Assembly: GCA_028564675.1 (NCBI GenBank)
Contig: JAOVVO010000061.1
Location: 140,323-204,322, forward strand
Length of the DNA stretch: 64,000 bases
From: Onchocerca lupi
Taxonomy: Eukaryota; Nematoda; Chromadorea; Rhabditida; Onchocercidae
Direction: 5' to 3'
How positions within the stretch are numbered: position 1 is the stretch's first letter; each line of letters starts with the position of its first letter. A model generated the notes under the pieces. The model did no database searches, was not told where the DNA came from, and worked only from the letters and a program-made list of their open reading frames with translations. The translations under genes and the position numbers were made by a program. Below are positions 52,201 to 64,000 of this stretch, piece by piece.

Positions 52201-53159
52201 TTATCAGTAACGAAAATAGATGCAATCGATTTTTTAACTTTTTTTTTTTTTTTTTTTAAACTTCCAGCTTGCTAAGAAAAAAAGATTCTTTTTGCAATTT
52301 CTTATTGTTAATTCTATTATTGATATTTTTTGAATTTTAAATTTTAGTTGAAACATACAGCAGCTAATGTACTACGTGAAACATGGCTAATTTATAAACA
52401 TCGATGTTTGGTTGATAGAATTGAACCAGCAAAAATTCGTCTACATCAGCGCAAATTTTTAGTTGCCATTCATGCGTCAGTTAATTTAGAAATTTATAAA
52501 TTAATTAATTTATGAATTAATATTAATTAATTTATTCATTTATGTCAATTAATTTTTCATTTTCTCTAATTATTACTAATTGTTTTTTTCTCCAAATTTA
52601 TAGTTTTATTTTACTTCAAGAAATCTTTACAAATAAATGTCGGAATTATCGAAAATTTATTCCAAATTTTCAGATTGCGAAAAGTAAAACGAGATCAAAT
52701 GAAGTTGGCGGAAAATTCGGTTTCTCTCGGTGATGTTGCGAAGGTTTACGAATCATAAATATATTACAAAATTTATTCAAACTTATTTCTTTCACCAATT
52801 TAAATGAAGTTTACTCATTCATATTTGATTTTATTTGAATAAATTGCTTTTTTGCATTTGATGTTCGAACGAAATTATAATTTTTTTTTCTTTTTAATTT
52901 TAATTAATTCTGAATATTTTAGACAACATCAAATACATATGAATTGGTACATGATCTTAATTGCAATCAAGAAGGCTTATCGTTACGGATGACCGCTATG
53001 GAGTATCAGTTGGCCGATATCAATCGTGAATTAACCACATTGGTCAAATATTTGCGACCAAATCGCATTTCAAGAAATGATAGTTCAAGAACTCTTGCAG
53101 CGTTTGACAATGTTTCAAATCATGCTGTAAGAAGAAAGCGTAATGTAGCGGAAAGTTGA
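37215..53159 (+). CDS. kcnl: Small-conductance Ca2+-activated K+ channel (SK/KCNN, kcnl family)
   Basis: Nineteen exons: 37215-37317, 37446-37564, 40167-40239, 40539-40609, 41234-41492, 47928-48039, 48273-48361, 48462-48511, 48707-48802, 49274-49420, 50002-50096, 50309-50406, 50691-50760, 51399-51499, 51719-51777, 52002-52112, 52348-52475, 52674-52743, 52923-53159, giving 695 residues. SK channels form plasma-membrane tetramers opened by Ca2+-calmodulin, and set after-hyperpolarisation in neurons and muscle. S1 spans about 265-283 and S2 about 298-320. EDWRIAITW precedes S3; S4 holds IPMFFRLYWLCRVMLL; S5 spans about 438-458. The pore filter is SVGYGD (491-496), followed by IVPNTYCG and S6. 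The calmodulin-binding region runs from RKLELTRAE and HNFMMDTQL to the end of exon 18 (about 530-617); a likely coiled coil follows. The first 245 residues are Ser/Lys-rich with no known domain. A TTTTAG acceptor 15 bases before the ATG may be a trans-splice site. Which C. elegans kcnl paralogue it matches is not settled. Confidence 0.93.
37888..38025. repeat. Tandem duplication in kcnl intron 2
   Basis: Two units of roughly 65 bases share TTTC-TTT-TATT-GGATTATT and TTATTCAAAGA, first at about 37900-37935, again at about 37968-38002. Part of the 2.6-kb second intron, where nothing else is recognised. Confidence 0.6.
38395..38413. repeat. (CA)n microsatellite
   Basis: About nine CA units in kcnl intron 2. 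Confidence 0.9.
42405..42680. repeat. Direct repeat in kcnl intron 5
   Basis: A segment near 42403-42455 and another near 42628-42681 share TTATG-AATA, TTGCATTCATTTAATTTATA and TATGAAAAT-like sequence, about 225 bases apart. Confidence 0.65.
42707..42762. repeat. 25-bp palindrome in kcnl intron 5
   Basis: Arms 42707-42731 and 42738-42762 are reverse complements with one G-U-compatible mismatch and a 6-nt loop. Each arm is largely (ATT)n next to TATAAGT.GTAAT. It could fold in the intron RNA. Confidence 0.85.
48890..49252. repeat. 166-bp tandem duplication in kcnl intron 9
   Basis: GATGCTGCGACA recurs at 48907 and 49073, each followed by AAGCG(C/T)CTCA-like sequence, an AATATTCA block, ACTTATTTTA, GATTAATTTGG and a terminal ACATTGA block. 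A third remnant (GTGACATTTGCGCCTCA) lies at 49233-49250, just before exon 10. The GC content is higher than in the surrounding intron. Confidence 0.8.
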
Positions 53160-53402
53160 AAATTCATATAATATTTGAAGAAAGTAAGATTGTTCTGATT
53201 TTCATGATGCTTTCATCACTTCATTTCTAATTTATTCATTATTTATAATTCGTGAAGGACAATGAAAAATATCAATTCTTATTTTGGACTAATTTTATAT
53301 TCAATTAATATTGAAAAAAAAGACAATTATGTTATTGTTTCGAATTTTAGAATTAGTCTCATTTTTCTTTGTTTGTTTTATTTATTTGAAAATTTTCAGA
53401 TT

Positions 53403-53420
53403 TATATATATATATATATA
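53403..53420. repeat. (TA)n microsatellite
   Basis: Nine TA units in the likely 3' UTR of the channel gene. Confidence 0.85.
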
Positions 53421-53727
53421 GTGCAATTATGACGATTTTAAAAATCAGCTAACACTTTCATCGTAATTTTATCGAAGTTTGAAATTCAATATTTGAAATA
53501 ATTTTTTTCGATAAACAGGAAGAATCAGTGACTTTTTTAAAATATTCAGATGATCATTCTTTTCCCTTACGGTATTTGTATATATATATATTAATGTTTT
53601 TTGATAATATTATTATTTCATGCAATTAAGTTATATTCAAAAGTTTAAATTAAATTGAAAACAAGTTAATTGCTAATTTGTTTGCAAATGATTTTGTTTA
53701 TGAGTTATTAAATTTCAAAAAGCATGT

Positions 53728-53733
53728 AATAAA
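53728..53733 (+). terminator. Candidate poly(A) signal of kcnl
   Basis: AATAAA lies about 570 bases after the channel stop. Further AATAAA matches lie near 53770 and 53889, so the actual site is uncertain. Confidence 0.4.
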
Positions 53734-55082
53734 TTAAAAACATGCCAGTTGGAAATATGCCAAATGAAATAAAAAGCCAAGAATAAATCCATTATTGATA
53801 ATTGAATTTGAACTTTATTAACACGTGAATTGTAAGATAAGATCGGTTGAAATTATTTGTGAATTATTTATGTGTAAATAAGTGTTCAAATAAAATGAAA
53901 TCATTGATTTTTTTTTTTTTTTTTTGATTCTGAGATTTGATTTTTTAATCATAATGTAATAAATGCCTCAATATTATTGTTATTGGAAAAGTTGTAATCT
54001 TTGAACATTGTTATTATAAAGATGCTGAAAACTTGATGATCTTTGATTATGATTTAGAATAAATTTTATTGTACTTGGGAAAAATTTAATTTTTAAATAA
54101 AATGGTTGCATAAAATTTTTGAAATTAATGGCATAAAATATCAATTTTTTTTTTTTTTTTTTTTATACCTAACTCTTTGATATAATCGGTTTTAATCACA
54201 ATTCTGATGGCAAGCATTAAAATGAAATTGTTTTTCATTTTTCACAAGATAAATCTTTTAAATCACGAATTCGAATTTAATTAAATATTTTACTTTGTTA
54301 TTGATAAAATTGGAAGATTTTTTTCAAACTTGTACAGCAATCAATAAGACAAAGAAAATGACGAATAGTTCGGAAGTATTTTATTTCGAGTAAATTATTT
54401 TGCATGCATTGGCTAAATTTAGTATTTAGATTAAAGTGAATTTCACGCATACTTTAACAAATAAAACTTATGAAGAAGAAATTCGAAAATTTAATATTAT
54501 TATAATTAATGGAAAAACGAAATGAAGCATTTATGCTCCAAGCAAGGAATAGATTAAAAATATCCAATTTCTATCATACATTTTTAATATGAACATTTGT
54601 CCTTTCCATCAAAAACGAAAAAAACGACATTGCTTTTTCCATCATAATTTCCTTGTCTCCAAAAATTCTTCCATTTTCATATGCAAAATATTAGATTCTA
54701 GTTACACTACGAGAAGTTTGATAGAATTTTCAAATTTTAAATTTTTAAAGTTTTTAGATATTATATGCATGAAATTTCCCGAATTTCATACAAGTGTAGA
54801 AAATTTTTAAAAATTTTATAGCCTTTTTTTTTTTTTTTTTTCAATCTTTCTCTGCATCTTAATTTTATTCCTATGAATAAAATGTAAGAGGCAAATTTCA
54901 ATTTTTTCCAAAATGACATTTCAAATTTTTTCTGAAAAACGTATATTTTGTGATCCGCCTTAGTGACATTGTCATTCTATTGGTGCACAGGAGTTGCAGA
55001 TGATTTTAAGCATCACTATTTCAATTTTATTTCATTTTTTTTTTTTCGAATTTATCAAATTTTATCAATAGTATGGAAAATC

Positions 55083-55304
55083 TTAAATATAAGTCTTTCG
55101 TCGTGACGAATCATTTTCCCGCATTTTTACCGATTTTAATGCATTTTCAATCTTATCGGAGTTGTCTTCAGATATCTTGATTTTGGATTTGCATACTGTT
55201 GATATTGGTTCTTTATTAATTTTATGATGACTACTGAGAAGGATTTTAGTATTCTCATTTCTTGAAATAGGTTCATTACTATGAACGAACTTTGACCTCT
55301 GCAT
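55083..55304 (-). CDS. Weak candidate small basic protein
   Basis: An ATG-started frame of 73 codons has a mixed, hydrophilic composition (Ser, Lys, Glu, Asn, His, Met, Cys), unlike the F/K/N-rich chance frames nearby. Upstream on the same strand, ATG GCT CGA AAA AAA at 55409-55395 is followed by a GTGAGG donor. Joining that to an AAAG acceptor directly before 55304 would keep the frame and add MARKK. I recognise no domain. It may be chance, a fossil exon, or a small lineage-specific gene. Confidence 0.2.
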   Translation of the reverse strand: MQRSKFVHSNEPISRNENTKILLSSHHKINKEPISTVCKSKIKISEDNSDKIENALKSVKMRENDSSRRKTYI

Positions 55305-55914
55305 CTTTATAATATCTGATTAATCTAACTTTAGTAATTTTAATAGCTGAGCCAATTTTTAATTCTTGCATTTATTCAAATCAAATTTCCTCACTTTTTT
55401 TCGAGCCATTTTATTTTAATGTCAATTTTTCAAGTATCATAAGTTACATACATGTAACTTTTCTCCAATAGATAAATTTTTCATCGCATCTGCCAATATA
55501 TCTCATTTCATCCAATCAATATTCCAATTGTTCTTCTTCAACAATTTTTTTATCAATAAATATCTTCGTCAACATAGCCATATCACGTTAAATTCATTTT
55601 GTTTTCAATTTTTCAACTTTCCATTTCTCGCTCCCGAGATCCATGTCTTCTCATATCCTTTCGCTATTTATACAAAATAAAACTTTATTGAATTATTTGT
55701 TGATATGCTTGATTAGAGCGAAAGATATGAATGAGAAAAGTTAGAAAAGTTTTATAAAACAAAAGGTAAAAAAAATAGAGAAAAAAAACGAAAGATTTGT
55801 AATAAATAGTCTTAAATTAAGATTTAAGCGTTTTTTGAATAAATTAACATTTCACATCTTATTTCTTCAAATTCTTTCATCGAAATTTTTTGATATTATA
55901 GCAATCATTATTGA

Positions 55915-56220
55915 ATGTACAGTAATTGTAATAAATGATTACAGTAATTTGCGTATTATACTATCATTTTAGGAATTTATACCATAGATTTTTATATCTT
56001 ATTACTAATTAAGTGTATGGTAATGTAGAGATAATGACAGTAACATGCATTTGCATGCTATTAATTTAGGAATTTTTACCTCAGAATATCATACCGTATT
56101 ATTACCAAGCGTACGGTATTTTGGTGGTAGTATACGGTAATGCAATGATAATATACGGTGATATAATAATAATGATAGTAACATAGCATCATTTTATGAA
56201 TTTTCATCTTAGAATAGTCG
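55915..56220. repeat. Diverged tandem repeat with TACGGTAA motifs
   Basis: Three segments of roughly 105-115 bases share ACAGTAA or ATAGTAA, then AT(C/T)ATTTTAGGAATTT-like sequence, then TTAGAAT or TCAGAAT. The middle unit adds ATACCGTATTATTACC and, in reverse sense, GTACGGTA and ATACGGTAA, making short inverted repeats. Confidence 0.6.
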
Positions 56221-59200
56221 CATCATATATCTTTTGCTTTAATCGATTGGAAAAGCTAAAAAAATTAAATTTAAAAAAAAGAAAAAAAGTGAAAAAAGGG
56301 CATGAAAGACTGAATTGATCGATGAAAAATGCCAGTCATTTTAATAGTTGGTTATTTCATTCAAATTCCTTCTTTTAATTCGTTTCCTTTTTAAATTATT
56401 GTTACAGCCAAACTAAAAAGTGATTTAAAAAATTTTTTTCTTTCTTTTTTAATTTTTTGTTATTAATTTCTGATAGCAAATTCGAATTTTACAAGTATTC
56501 CTTAATTTCCATACATGAATAGCCTTTTCACCAATAATATCTAAATATATTATACACATACATATGTATGCATCCGGATGAGTGCATGATAAATAAGCAA
56601 ATGTTAATGTATGGATTTTAATGTTCCAGAATTTTCGCAAAGTTTTTCGCTACTTTCATTTTTAAATGCGTATGGCTAATGTTGTTTACGATGCTGAATG
56701 ACGCAAATAAATACTTCTGCTATTTTTTTTTTCCTTTTTTTTGAACTCTTACCTTTAGTTATTTAAAGCATTTTATACTTCTTGCTTATCTCAAAATTAC
56801 TCAAGCTATATAAAATTTTATTTCTGGCTAAAAATTTCTTTAGTAAAAATGAAAGAAGCTTTTCAAATAAACAATTTTTTTTTTGCAAATACTTGAAATG
56901 AATGAAATAGAAAAAGGAATATTCAAGGCATAAATATCGAAATCAATTACTGGATACAGAACATCAAAAATTTATTTTGATTTATGCGTAAAAAAACTTT
57001 TCTTTTTACCTGAAGCATTGTTTATTTTGTCGAAATTGAAAAATCTTTGTTCTTTTTTAATACTTTCTTTTTTTAAATTTAGCATTCTTGCACTTAATTA
57101 AATTTGATTTTGAATTTTTTCGACTTTTAGTTTTCTATTTATTTTCCATTGTAATCCTTTACCGTATTATTATGAATTAAAATATTAATTAAGAAATATT
57201 TAAAGTTATTTTAAAAATGAGTTCCTAACTTATTTTCCATTCTTCATCATTCAAATAGTAATCTTTCTTCCGTGAATAGTTTTTCGAAAAAGTTTCTAAT
57301 TTTTTGTCGTATGTGATGTTTTTAACTTTGTGAAAGTTAGTAATATCGATCCATTCAATTAATATCAATGTGAGTTTAAAATTTCCAGATGAGCTTTCTT
57401 TTTCCAAAATTTCGAGTAGATTTTTTTTTTTTGTCGCAACATTGATTAAAAATTTCTCATTTCTGTTATTTTCACTATAAAAACAATCGATTAATTTGAG
57501 AATTAGTGAAAAATATCGATTTAATTCTAAAACATACTATTAAATACTTTTGCATGAAAATGCAAAAATAATGACAATAACAGTTCAGCAAAAGTCATTT
57601 CAATAAAAAAAAAAAAAAAAAAATGAGACAAACATTTTACGACTTGCTATTTGCGACGAAAAATGAGACAATAACGAGAATAGTAGAAAGCATTTTATAG
57701 TTGATATCGGCTTTTATTAAGAAATAAGAATTAATCAATAGGCATCAAGCCAGCATATACTGTTTTGGATTAAGCCTAGTCATGAGAATGTTTATTAGTT
57801 TTATGAGCTTCCTTACGAGAAATAGCATTTTATTTTCATCTATCAGTTTAGATTATATTTAATTAGACCTACCGTAGTACCGAAAGGACATATTATTCTA
57901 GTGTTGATGAATTTGGAGAAAAAAAAAAAGTATGAAAAAAAAACTTTCGAAAAATATTCTCGAAGAAATTTCAAATTTTATAAGAACTTCAATTTCTCTT
58001 CAATAATAGATTTCTTTGATTGAAATATTATTTGTTTAATTATATTATTATTGTTCTTCTTTTTTGCTTTTTTTTTAAAAAGTTTTACACTTTTTCATAT
58101 TCTTTCAATGGATAAGCCAATTTTTCCCATCGTCTCAATTTATAAAAATGTAAATTGAAATTATTCAAAAGTCGCATGGAAAATATGTAATTCATTTTAT
58201 TAAATGAAAAATAAAAAAAAAGTTTGTTTGCCAATTCATTGATCCGTGAAGAGATTTAAGCACGAAAGTTTATAATTATAATCAAATTTAGATTTAAAAA
58301 AAAAAATTATGAAATAAAAATGCATTTTCGAAAAAAATTTTTTGTACAAATGTCATGCTTAAATTTATCGATTTCTGCTCATTTTTTTAATAAATTTGAA
58401 TTTTTTTTTTCTTTTTTTTTAGCTATAACTAATAACTCTTAGTATTTATAATAAGATAATAAATTTATCGATGAAATTATTATTGTTTAGCAAAAATGAA
58501 TTCGTAATATCAGAAATGAATATCAGAAATGTTTGGCAAAAATGAATTCGTGATGCGCTGCGTAACTAATGTTTCATTCATTAAAAGAACGAAAGTTTCA
58601 GTTTGTGATTGATTTTTTTTTTTTTTTTGTTTTTTCAACGAAAAAATGAAGTTGCTTGAATTTAATTTTTGCTAACCTACCAACTAAGGCACATAATCCC
58701 TTTTTTTTTTTACAATCATTTTTGTTGTTTGAAAAAGAAAAAAGGAAAAAGTTTCAATTCAAAATAGATTAAAATAGGTTGCAAATAAATTTTAGATTTG
58801 TAAATGATTGAAAATATATAAATGCCTTGTGATCATTTTGACATTCCTCTTTTACCAGGAGAATAACTGAGCAAAAATTTAACTTATCTTCCATAAAATT
58901 ACTTACTATTGCCGAATTAAATCTTTATTTGGCTATAATTATGAGATAAATTTTGAAATTAATTATTATGTGATTTAGATTAATTATCCTGATTTGATTG
59001 ATTACATTTTCATTCTGATCGAAATTTTGCAATTAATTAATGATCTGTGATATCGATTAATAATTTTATATGGAAAAAGTTGATTAAAAGGAAAAATGAA
59101 TGAGATGGCACCAATTTTTAAAAGTTCATGAAAAGGGCAAATTTCAAAGAAAGAATTTTCTTGCTGCATTTGCAAGTGTGGAGAGCTCATTGATTTAAAA

Positions 59201-60406
59201 TGCATGAGATATTTGGAATAGGCATTTTAAGGCTAAGTAAAGAAATAAAAGGCCCAGCAAAAAGAATCTTAGCCTTCATTTTCCAGCATCGCTCTGGTCT
59301 ATCTAATTTTTCTCCCTATTTCGTATAAAACGTATATTTTATCAATATTGCTGCTATTTCGATTAAGAAAAAGTTGAAAAGCTGTGAAATTTTTAGATTT
59401 TAAAATAAAATATATTAAAATTATAATTTTTAGAATTATTTGACATAACTTAACTTAAATTGATTTGAGAAAAAATTTAAGTCTTATGTTTTAGTAAAAC
59501 TTATTGAATGATATATAAGAGATAATAGCATTGATTAAGATTAAACAAAATTACAAAAAAATAGTACAGAAATCATTAAATCATAATGTGAGTTAAAATA
59601 ATGGGATTGAGAATTTTTATTGGTGGAAAAGTAGCAATTTCGAAAAAGATTGATCAATTTCTTCTCTTCCAGGATGATTCCTTGGAGAAATCGCTGTCTG
59701 ATTTTTGAAGATAAGTTAAAAAAAAAAAAAAAAAGAATTTTAGTATAGATAATGATAAAAAAAAAGTATTTAATACGAAAGAAAATGATTTAATGATTTT
59801 CTTTTTTGACTTTTTTATTTGAATAATTGCCAAGTTTTTTTTTTTTTTTTTTTACAAGAAAATTAATGCAAAATGATCAGTTTCTTATATAACTAACAGC
59901 AATAGATTAAGAAACAATTTAGAGATAAGTAATATTTTGTAAGAAATCATAATCATTAACTTAGTACTGATTGCTGATATCACTTTTAAATATCCACCGA
60001 ATTTTGAATCGTCAAAACTAACATGATGTAATATTTCAAATTGTAGCTAAAATAATGAATTCACATTTTTGAAATTTATATCAATGAATTTTTTTGAAAA
60101 AATTTCGAAAAAATCAATTGAATGTGAAAATTAAATCAATCAACAAAATCATATCGAAATATTCGTTCATAGTTTTTATCCAATTCCAATAAATGTAATA
60201 TTATTTTCTTTTCAAATTATTGATTAATTTTTCGTTAAGATGAAATTTATTTTCACGAAAATTTAGCATTAGAAATTGTTAATAATTAAACAGTTTAAAA
60301 CGACAATTTTTGCATAAATTTCAGATTAGCTTTCAAATAGAAATTTACGAAATGTTATAATGAAGACAATATTATTGATCATTTCACTAAAGGCATTCAA
60401 TTACCA

Positions 60407-60443
60407 TTCATTTTCATTTCCATTTCCATTTCCATTCATTTCC
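60407..60443. repeat. (TTTCCA)n-like microsatellite
   Basis: Imperfect hexamer repeat of CATTTC/TTTCCA units. Confidence 0.85.
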
Positions 60444-61523
60444 AAATAACAATTGCCTTTCTTGCGAACAATTAAATATTCGTGCTCCAAAAAGTATAAT
60501 TCTCAATGCATAGATATATTGAAAAATGCTCTAAATGACAAACTTAACCGACAATTTTTATCTTCATCCGACGACAATTACAAATGCAGGTTTCTTTTCT
60601 TCTTTTTTTTTTTTTTCTTTCATTTTTTCTATTTATTGTAATTTCGAAATGCATGAAAAATAATATTTCAAAATTTCAAATATTATTAAATAACATTTAT
60701 ATTAATAATTTCAAGTAAATGTTTTGCTTTTTCTCCTTTATCTTTCGCCCTTTTTCAATCTTATAGTATTGAATCTTGGAATTAATGAAAGTAATATTTG
60801 AATATCGTCTGAATAATTTCAAATTTTCCTACCTAACTGGCTTAGCAATTAATTCCTAGTTATATCGATTTTAATTGTAGAATCAATTAGTTTTTTTTTT
60901 TTTTTTTTTTTTGATATTTTGTTTTTTTTTTTTTTTTTTTTTTGATATCAAATATTCCATCAAAAATTTGTCAAAAAAAAAAAAAAAAAAAAAGAAATCA
61001 TATAATAATAAGATTAGAATGAAATGATCCAAAGAAATGTTCAGATCAAATGATTGCTATTGTAACTGCAAATTAATAATATATCAGAAAATATCGATTT
61101 AATCCTATTGATCTCTTCTCAGATATATCGATTATTTGGAATTATAAAATTTCTTGATATTTCATTAATGCTAGATTATAATTTCAAAATGTAATATTTG
61201 CATTTGTTTCTGCTAATTACTCGTTAATCATCATAATAAGCAAACATATGATATTGAGTTGCCTTGATAACGATTTCATTATTAAATTTAATAATAGTCA
61301 ATTTTAATTGGTTATGATATGAGTTTTGATATCTTTCAATTTGTAAATTAATTTATTTTCCTAATTTCAAATTTATTAATTTAGAAATTTTATGGGAATT
61401 TGATTCTAAAAGATCTGAATGCTTCTTTCTCTTTACTTTCGCTAAGATTTCTCATTAACGAATAAGAAATGATTATTTTTATCACTATTTCAATCTCATC
61501 CGTAAAATTGATCCACGATGAAT

Positions 61524-61609
61524 CAAATTTCCATAATTTTTTTTCTTTAATTAATAAATTTGCGCCAAATTTCCATATTTCTTTTTTTTTTTAATTAATA
61601 AACTTGCGC
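61524..61609. repeat. 43-bp tandem duplication
   Basis: Adjacent units 61524-61565 and 61566-61609 both run CAAATTTCCATA...TTAATTAATAAA(T/C)TTGCGC, differing mainly in the T-run length. Confidence 0.85.
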
Positions 61610-63465
61610 CATTGATGAAACAACATGTTGAAGCAATTTCTAACTATAATTTTTTTTTGTAAAAATCAATTCTAAAAATTTTAAAACACTATGCAAAGTT
61701 TTTCAGTCAATTTGCAATTGAAGATTCAGAATTTTGTCAGGAAGGTTAATCAAATCATGAATAGGATTAATTTATGTAAAAATTTCAATTTATTGAATCT
61801 CCTCATCATTAAAAGAAATTTAAAATTTTGAATGATTCATTTTTTTAAAAGGTTTTTTAAATTACATCAACTATTGCAAAAAAATCAAGAAAGCATCTTC
61901 ACGCAATTCTTTCGAGAATTTAGAAATAGATTGCAATAAAGGATTCAGGAATGGATTGCAAAAAAAAAAAAAAAAAAAAAAAATTGCAAAAAACTTTTGC
62001 CTTTTTTATAAATAGGAAATTAGAACTTCCATTTTATTAGTTTCAATCAATTTTTTCATTCTGATATAGATGGATCGTGATTTTTTCAATAATCCAGAAT
62101 TATCCGGATTTTTCATTGAATGTATCTGCTTCATCCGTGATCTATGAATTTGCGGAATCCAGCTGAATCTTTGAAAGGAATTCAATCGCTTATTTAAATT
62201 GAATGATTTTAATTAATGAAAAAGTACGAAGAATTTTCTAGAAAATATGATAAGTTTCTCATAATTTTATCTCTAAATATTATGTATTAAAATTTCTTTT
62301 AAATGTCTCGAATAATTAAAAAACGATCAATAATTCTATCCCCAATTAATTAATAATTCTACCATTCTAAGAATTTTTGCATTCCATACACTTGCTATAA
62401 TTTTCATTCAAATTTAATTAATTATTAATTCGATATTTTTGCATGAAAATCTTTGATATTTGAAAGAGATTTATTTTATATGAAAAATGCTAGCCTTCTT
62501 CACATTCAAACTAAAAAAAAAAGAAAAAAAAAGAAAAAATTAATAATTAATAAAATTAACATCTCTCAGAGATTCAGCCTTTATCATTCTTACAATAGTA
62601 TCATATTTAAGTTGTTTTTGAATTTTTTATATCTTCAACAAAACGGGAATTCAATGTTTTATGAAACATCCAATTAATGATTATTAATTTAAATTAATCA
62701 AAAATTCAACAATATAATTTAGATCTGAGTGATAACTTATGATTTTATTGATTGGGATTTGATTTTCTAGGATATCCTAGATTTATAAAGATAATAACGT
62801 CAAATATATGTTAAATATCAGCCTGATGCATATTAGTTGAAATTTGTAAATTTTTTCAATTCAGGAGTTTCAAATCTATATTTTCTGATTTAGATCTATA
62901 GTTGTTTTTTTTTATCAAATAATTTTTGAAATTTGAAAAATTAATTTTGATGCTATTAACTTACAATAATTTTACTGTATATTGATTATTTTTCATTCAA
63001 TTTTTTTTTTTTTTTTAATTTCTCCTAGATATAAACAAAATTTTTTCTTTTTTTTTTTTTTTTTGTTCGTAATAAATTTTTCATTCCCTTTCTGCTTTTT
63101 TCATAGAGAAATCGATCGATTTGTAAAATTATTATTCTTTCACCATTTTTATAATTTTTTTGTCGATAGAAAGAAAAAAGATAAAAAGAGTATTCATGAA
63201 GTTTTTTCGGAAACTAACATTTCTTAAAATTTTCGTCTTTCTTTAAAAATTTTGAAATATTGAATTTAATTTTATATGAACAATTTGTTCATTTTTACTT
63301 CATAATAACAATTTTTTAAATTTAATTTTATGCAACATATGGACAAGCAAAAGATGATATTTATATCAAAAATCATATCCTTAAAATATTCAGAATTCAA
63401 ATTAAATTATGAATTTAAATTAAGCAAATCATTTTGACATAAAAGATTTAAAATTAAATTAATAG

Positions 63466-63937
63466 CATTAATAAATTGAAGCGATCACCGAAAACTTCAT
63501 CAACTGAATTCAGTTCAACGATTACAGTATTTACAACACCGCTTGACAATTGCTATAATCGATTAAATTTACGATCTACTGCTGGTTACTGGAAATTATA
63601 TTCAGCGAAAAGTATTGCTGAAAATAAGGTTCTCATTTTGAAAAGTAACTTCAATCGATGAATAATTTTCAAACATAATTTAATAGCAATATTGATTGAT
63701 TTTTTGATTCATTCAAGAGAAAATTTGAAAATTTTCAATAAATGATGAATTTCGAATTTTATTTTAGGATTCAACGATATTTGTTTTTGATCGTAAAAAC
63801 AATGTCAAAGCATCATCACGATTAGGACGTAGTAATCGTCTTACATTAATTGATCTTATTCGATATGATATTTCACAACTTTTATCACTCACTCATCCAC
63901 GAATTTTAAAAGTTCTTCATGAGCTTGAAGAGGACAA
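63466..63937 (+). CDS. SCYL2-like pseudokinase, 5' part, runs off the window
   Basis: Two exons are visible: 63466-63628 and 63768-63937. The second ends in phase 2 at a GTAAGT donor, and the rest lies beyond the right edge. SCYL2 (CVAK104) is a kinase-like protein on clathrin-coated vesicles and endosomes. INKLKRSPK matches the family N-terminal LNKLK motif. Next come a degenerate glycine-loop region and a strand IFVFDRKN, which matches the SCYL VFVFDKK strand, where the catalytic beta-3 lysine is missing. ISQLLSLTHPRILKVLHELEED matches the family alpha-C region and RHPRLL motif. The upstream acceptor (AATTAATAG before 63466) implies a 5' exon ending in phase 2 that I could not place. N-terminal boundary uncertain. 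Confidence 0.75.
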
Positions 63938-63962
63938 GTAAGTGATACATTGTAATTCCTAA

Positions 63963-63996
<34 letters not shown>

Positions 63997-64000
63997 GATT

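Larger units (their letters stand above)
53734..63465. other. Gene-poor 9.7-kb stretch
   Basis: No well supported gene on either strand. It contains the weak minus-strand candidate and the repeats listed separately, plus paired T runs at about 60893-60942. The missing 5' exon(s) of the SCYL2-like gene must lie here, but I could not identify an ATG exon of matching phase. Confidence 0.45.

Noticed and set aside
60450..60589. Open frame ending at an AATGCAG|GTTTCT donor in phase 2, which would join in frame to the SCYL2 exon at 63466
   Set aside because: There is no ATG in the frame and no upstream acceptor before the in-frame TAA at 60447; the phase match has a one-in-three chance.

Overview
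The window looks like nuclear DNA of a nematode, most likely a filarial or other spirurid (clade III) worm. It is very AT-rich, with many A or T runs of about 15 to 27 bases. Genes have many small exons, and introns end in the nematode-style TTTTCAG or TTTTAG. A cuticle collagen with the nematode N-terminal layout is present. I could not run similarity searches, so species and orthology are judgements from recognised protein motifs.

All confidently called genes are on the + strand. Bases 1-6217 hold no gene I can support, but contain a five-unit 43-bp tandem array, a near-perfect 34-bp hairpin joined to a dispersed repeat, and a duplicated block of which one copy carries a tRNA-Lys-like insert. 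A four-exon gene for complex I subunit NDUFB4 (nuo-6) lies at 6218-7923. It is followed closely by a 22-exon gene for the SKI-complex TPR scaffold SKI3/TTC37 at 8354-18031, in an arrangement that resembles an operon. A five-exon cuticle collagen gene occupies 20596-22305. A gene-poor stretch follows to about 37200. A 19-exon small-conductance Ca2+-activated K+ channel gene (SK/KCNN, kcnl family) spans 37215-53159, with long 5' introns. Another gene-poor stretch runs to 63465. The first recognisable exons of a SCYL2-like pseudokinase gene begin at 63466 and run off the right edge.

Exon boundaries were joined by hand. For nuo-6, ttc-37, the collagen and the channel, all phases agree and each model translates without internal stops (165, 1138, 302 and 695 residues). 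ttc-37 has three odd junctions: a probable GC-AG intron, a 38-nt intron, and one exon whose expected acceptor reads TTTTCG.

The genes have unrelated roles: mitochondrial respiration, 3'-5' mRNA decay, cuticle building, neuronal or muscle excitability, and clathrin/endosome traffic. Only nuo-6 and ttc-37 show signs of shared transcription. The most unusual non-coding item is a hairpin in the collagen 5' flank whose left arm is a 23-nt antisense copy of that gene's own exon 1 end.
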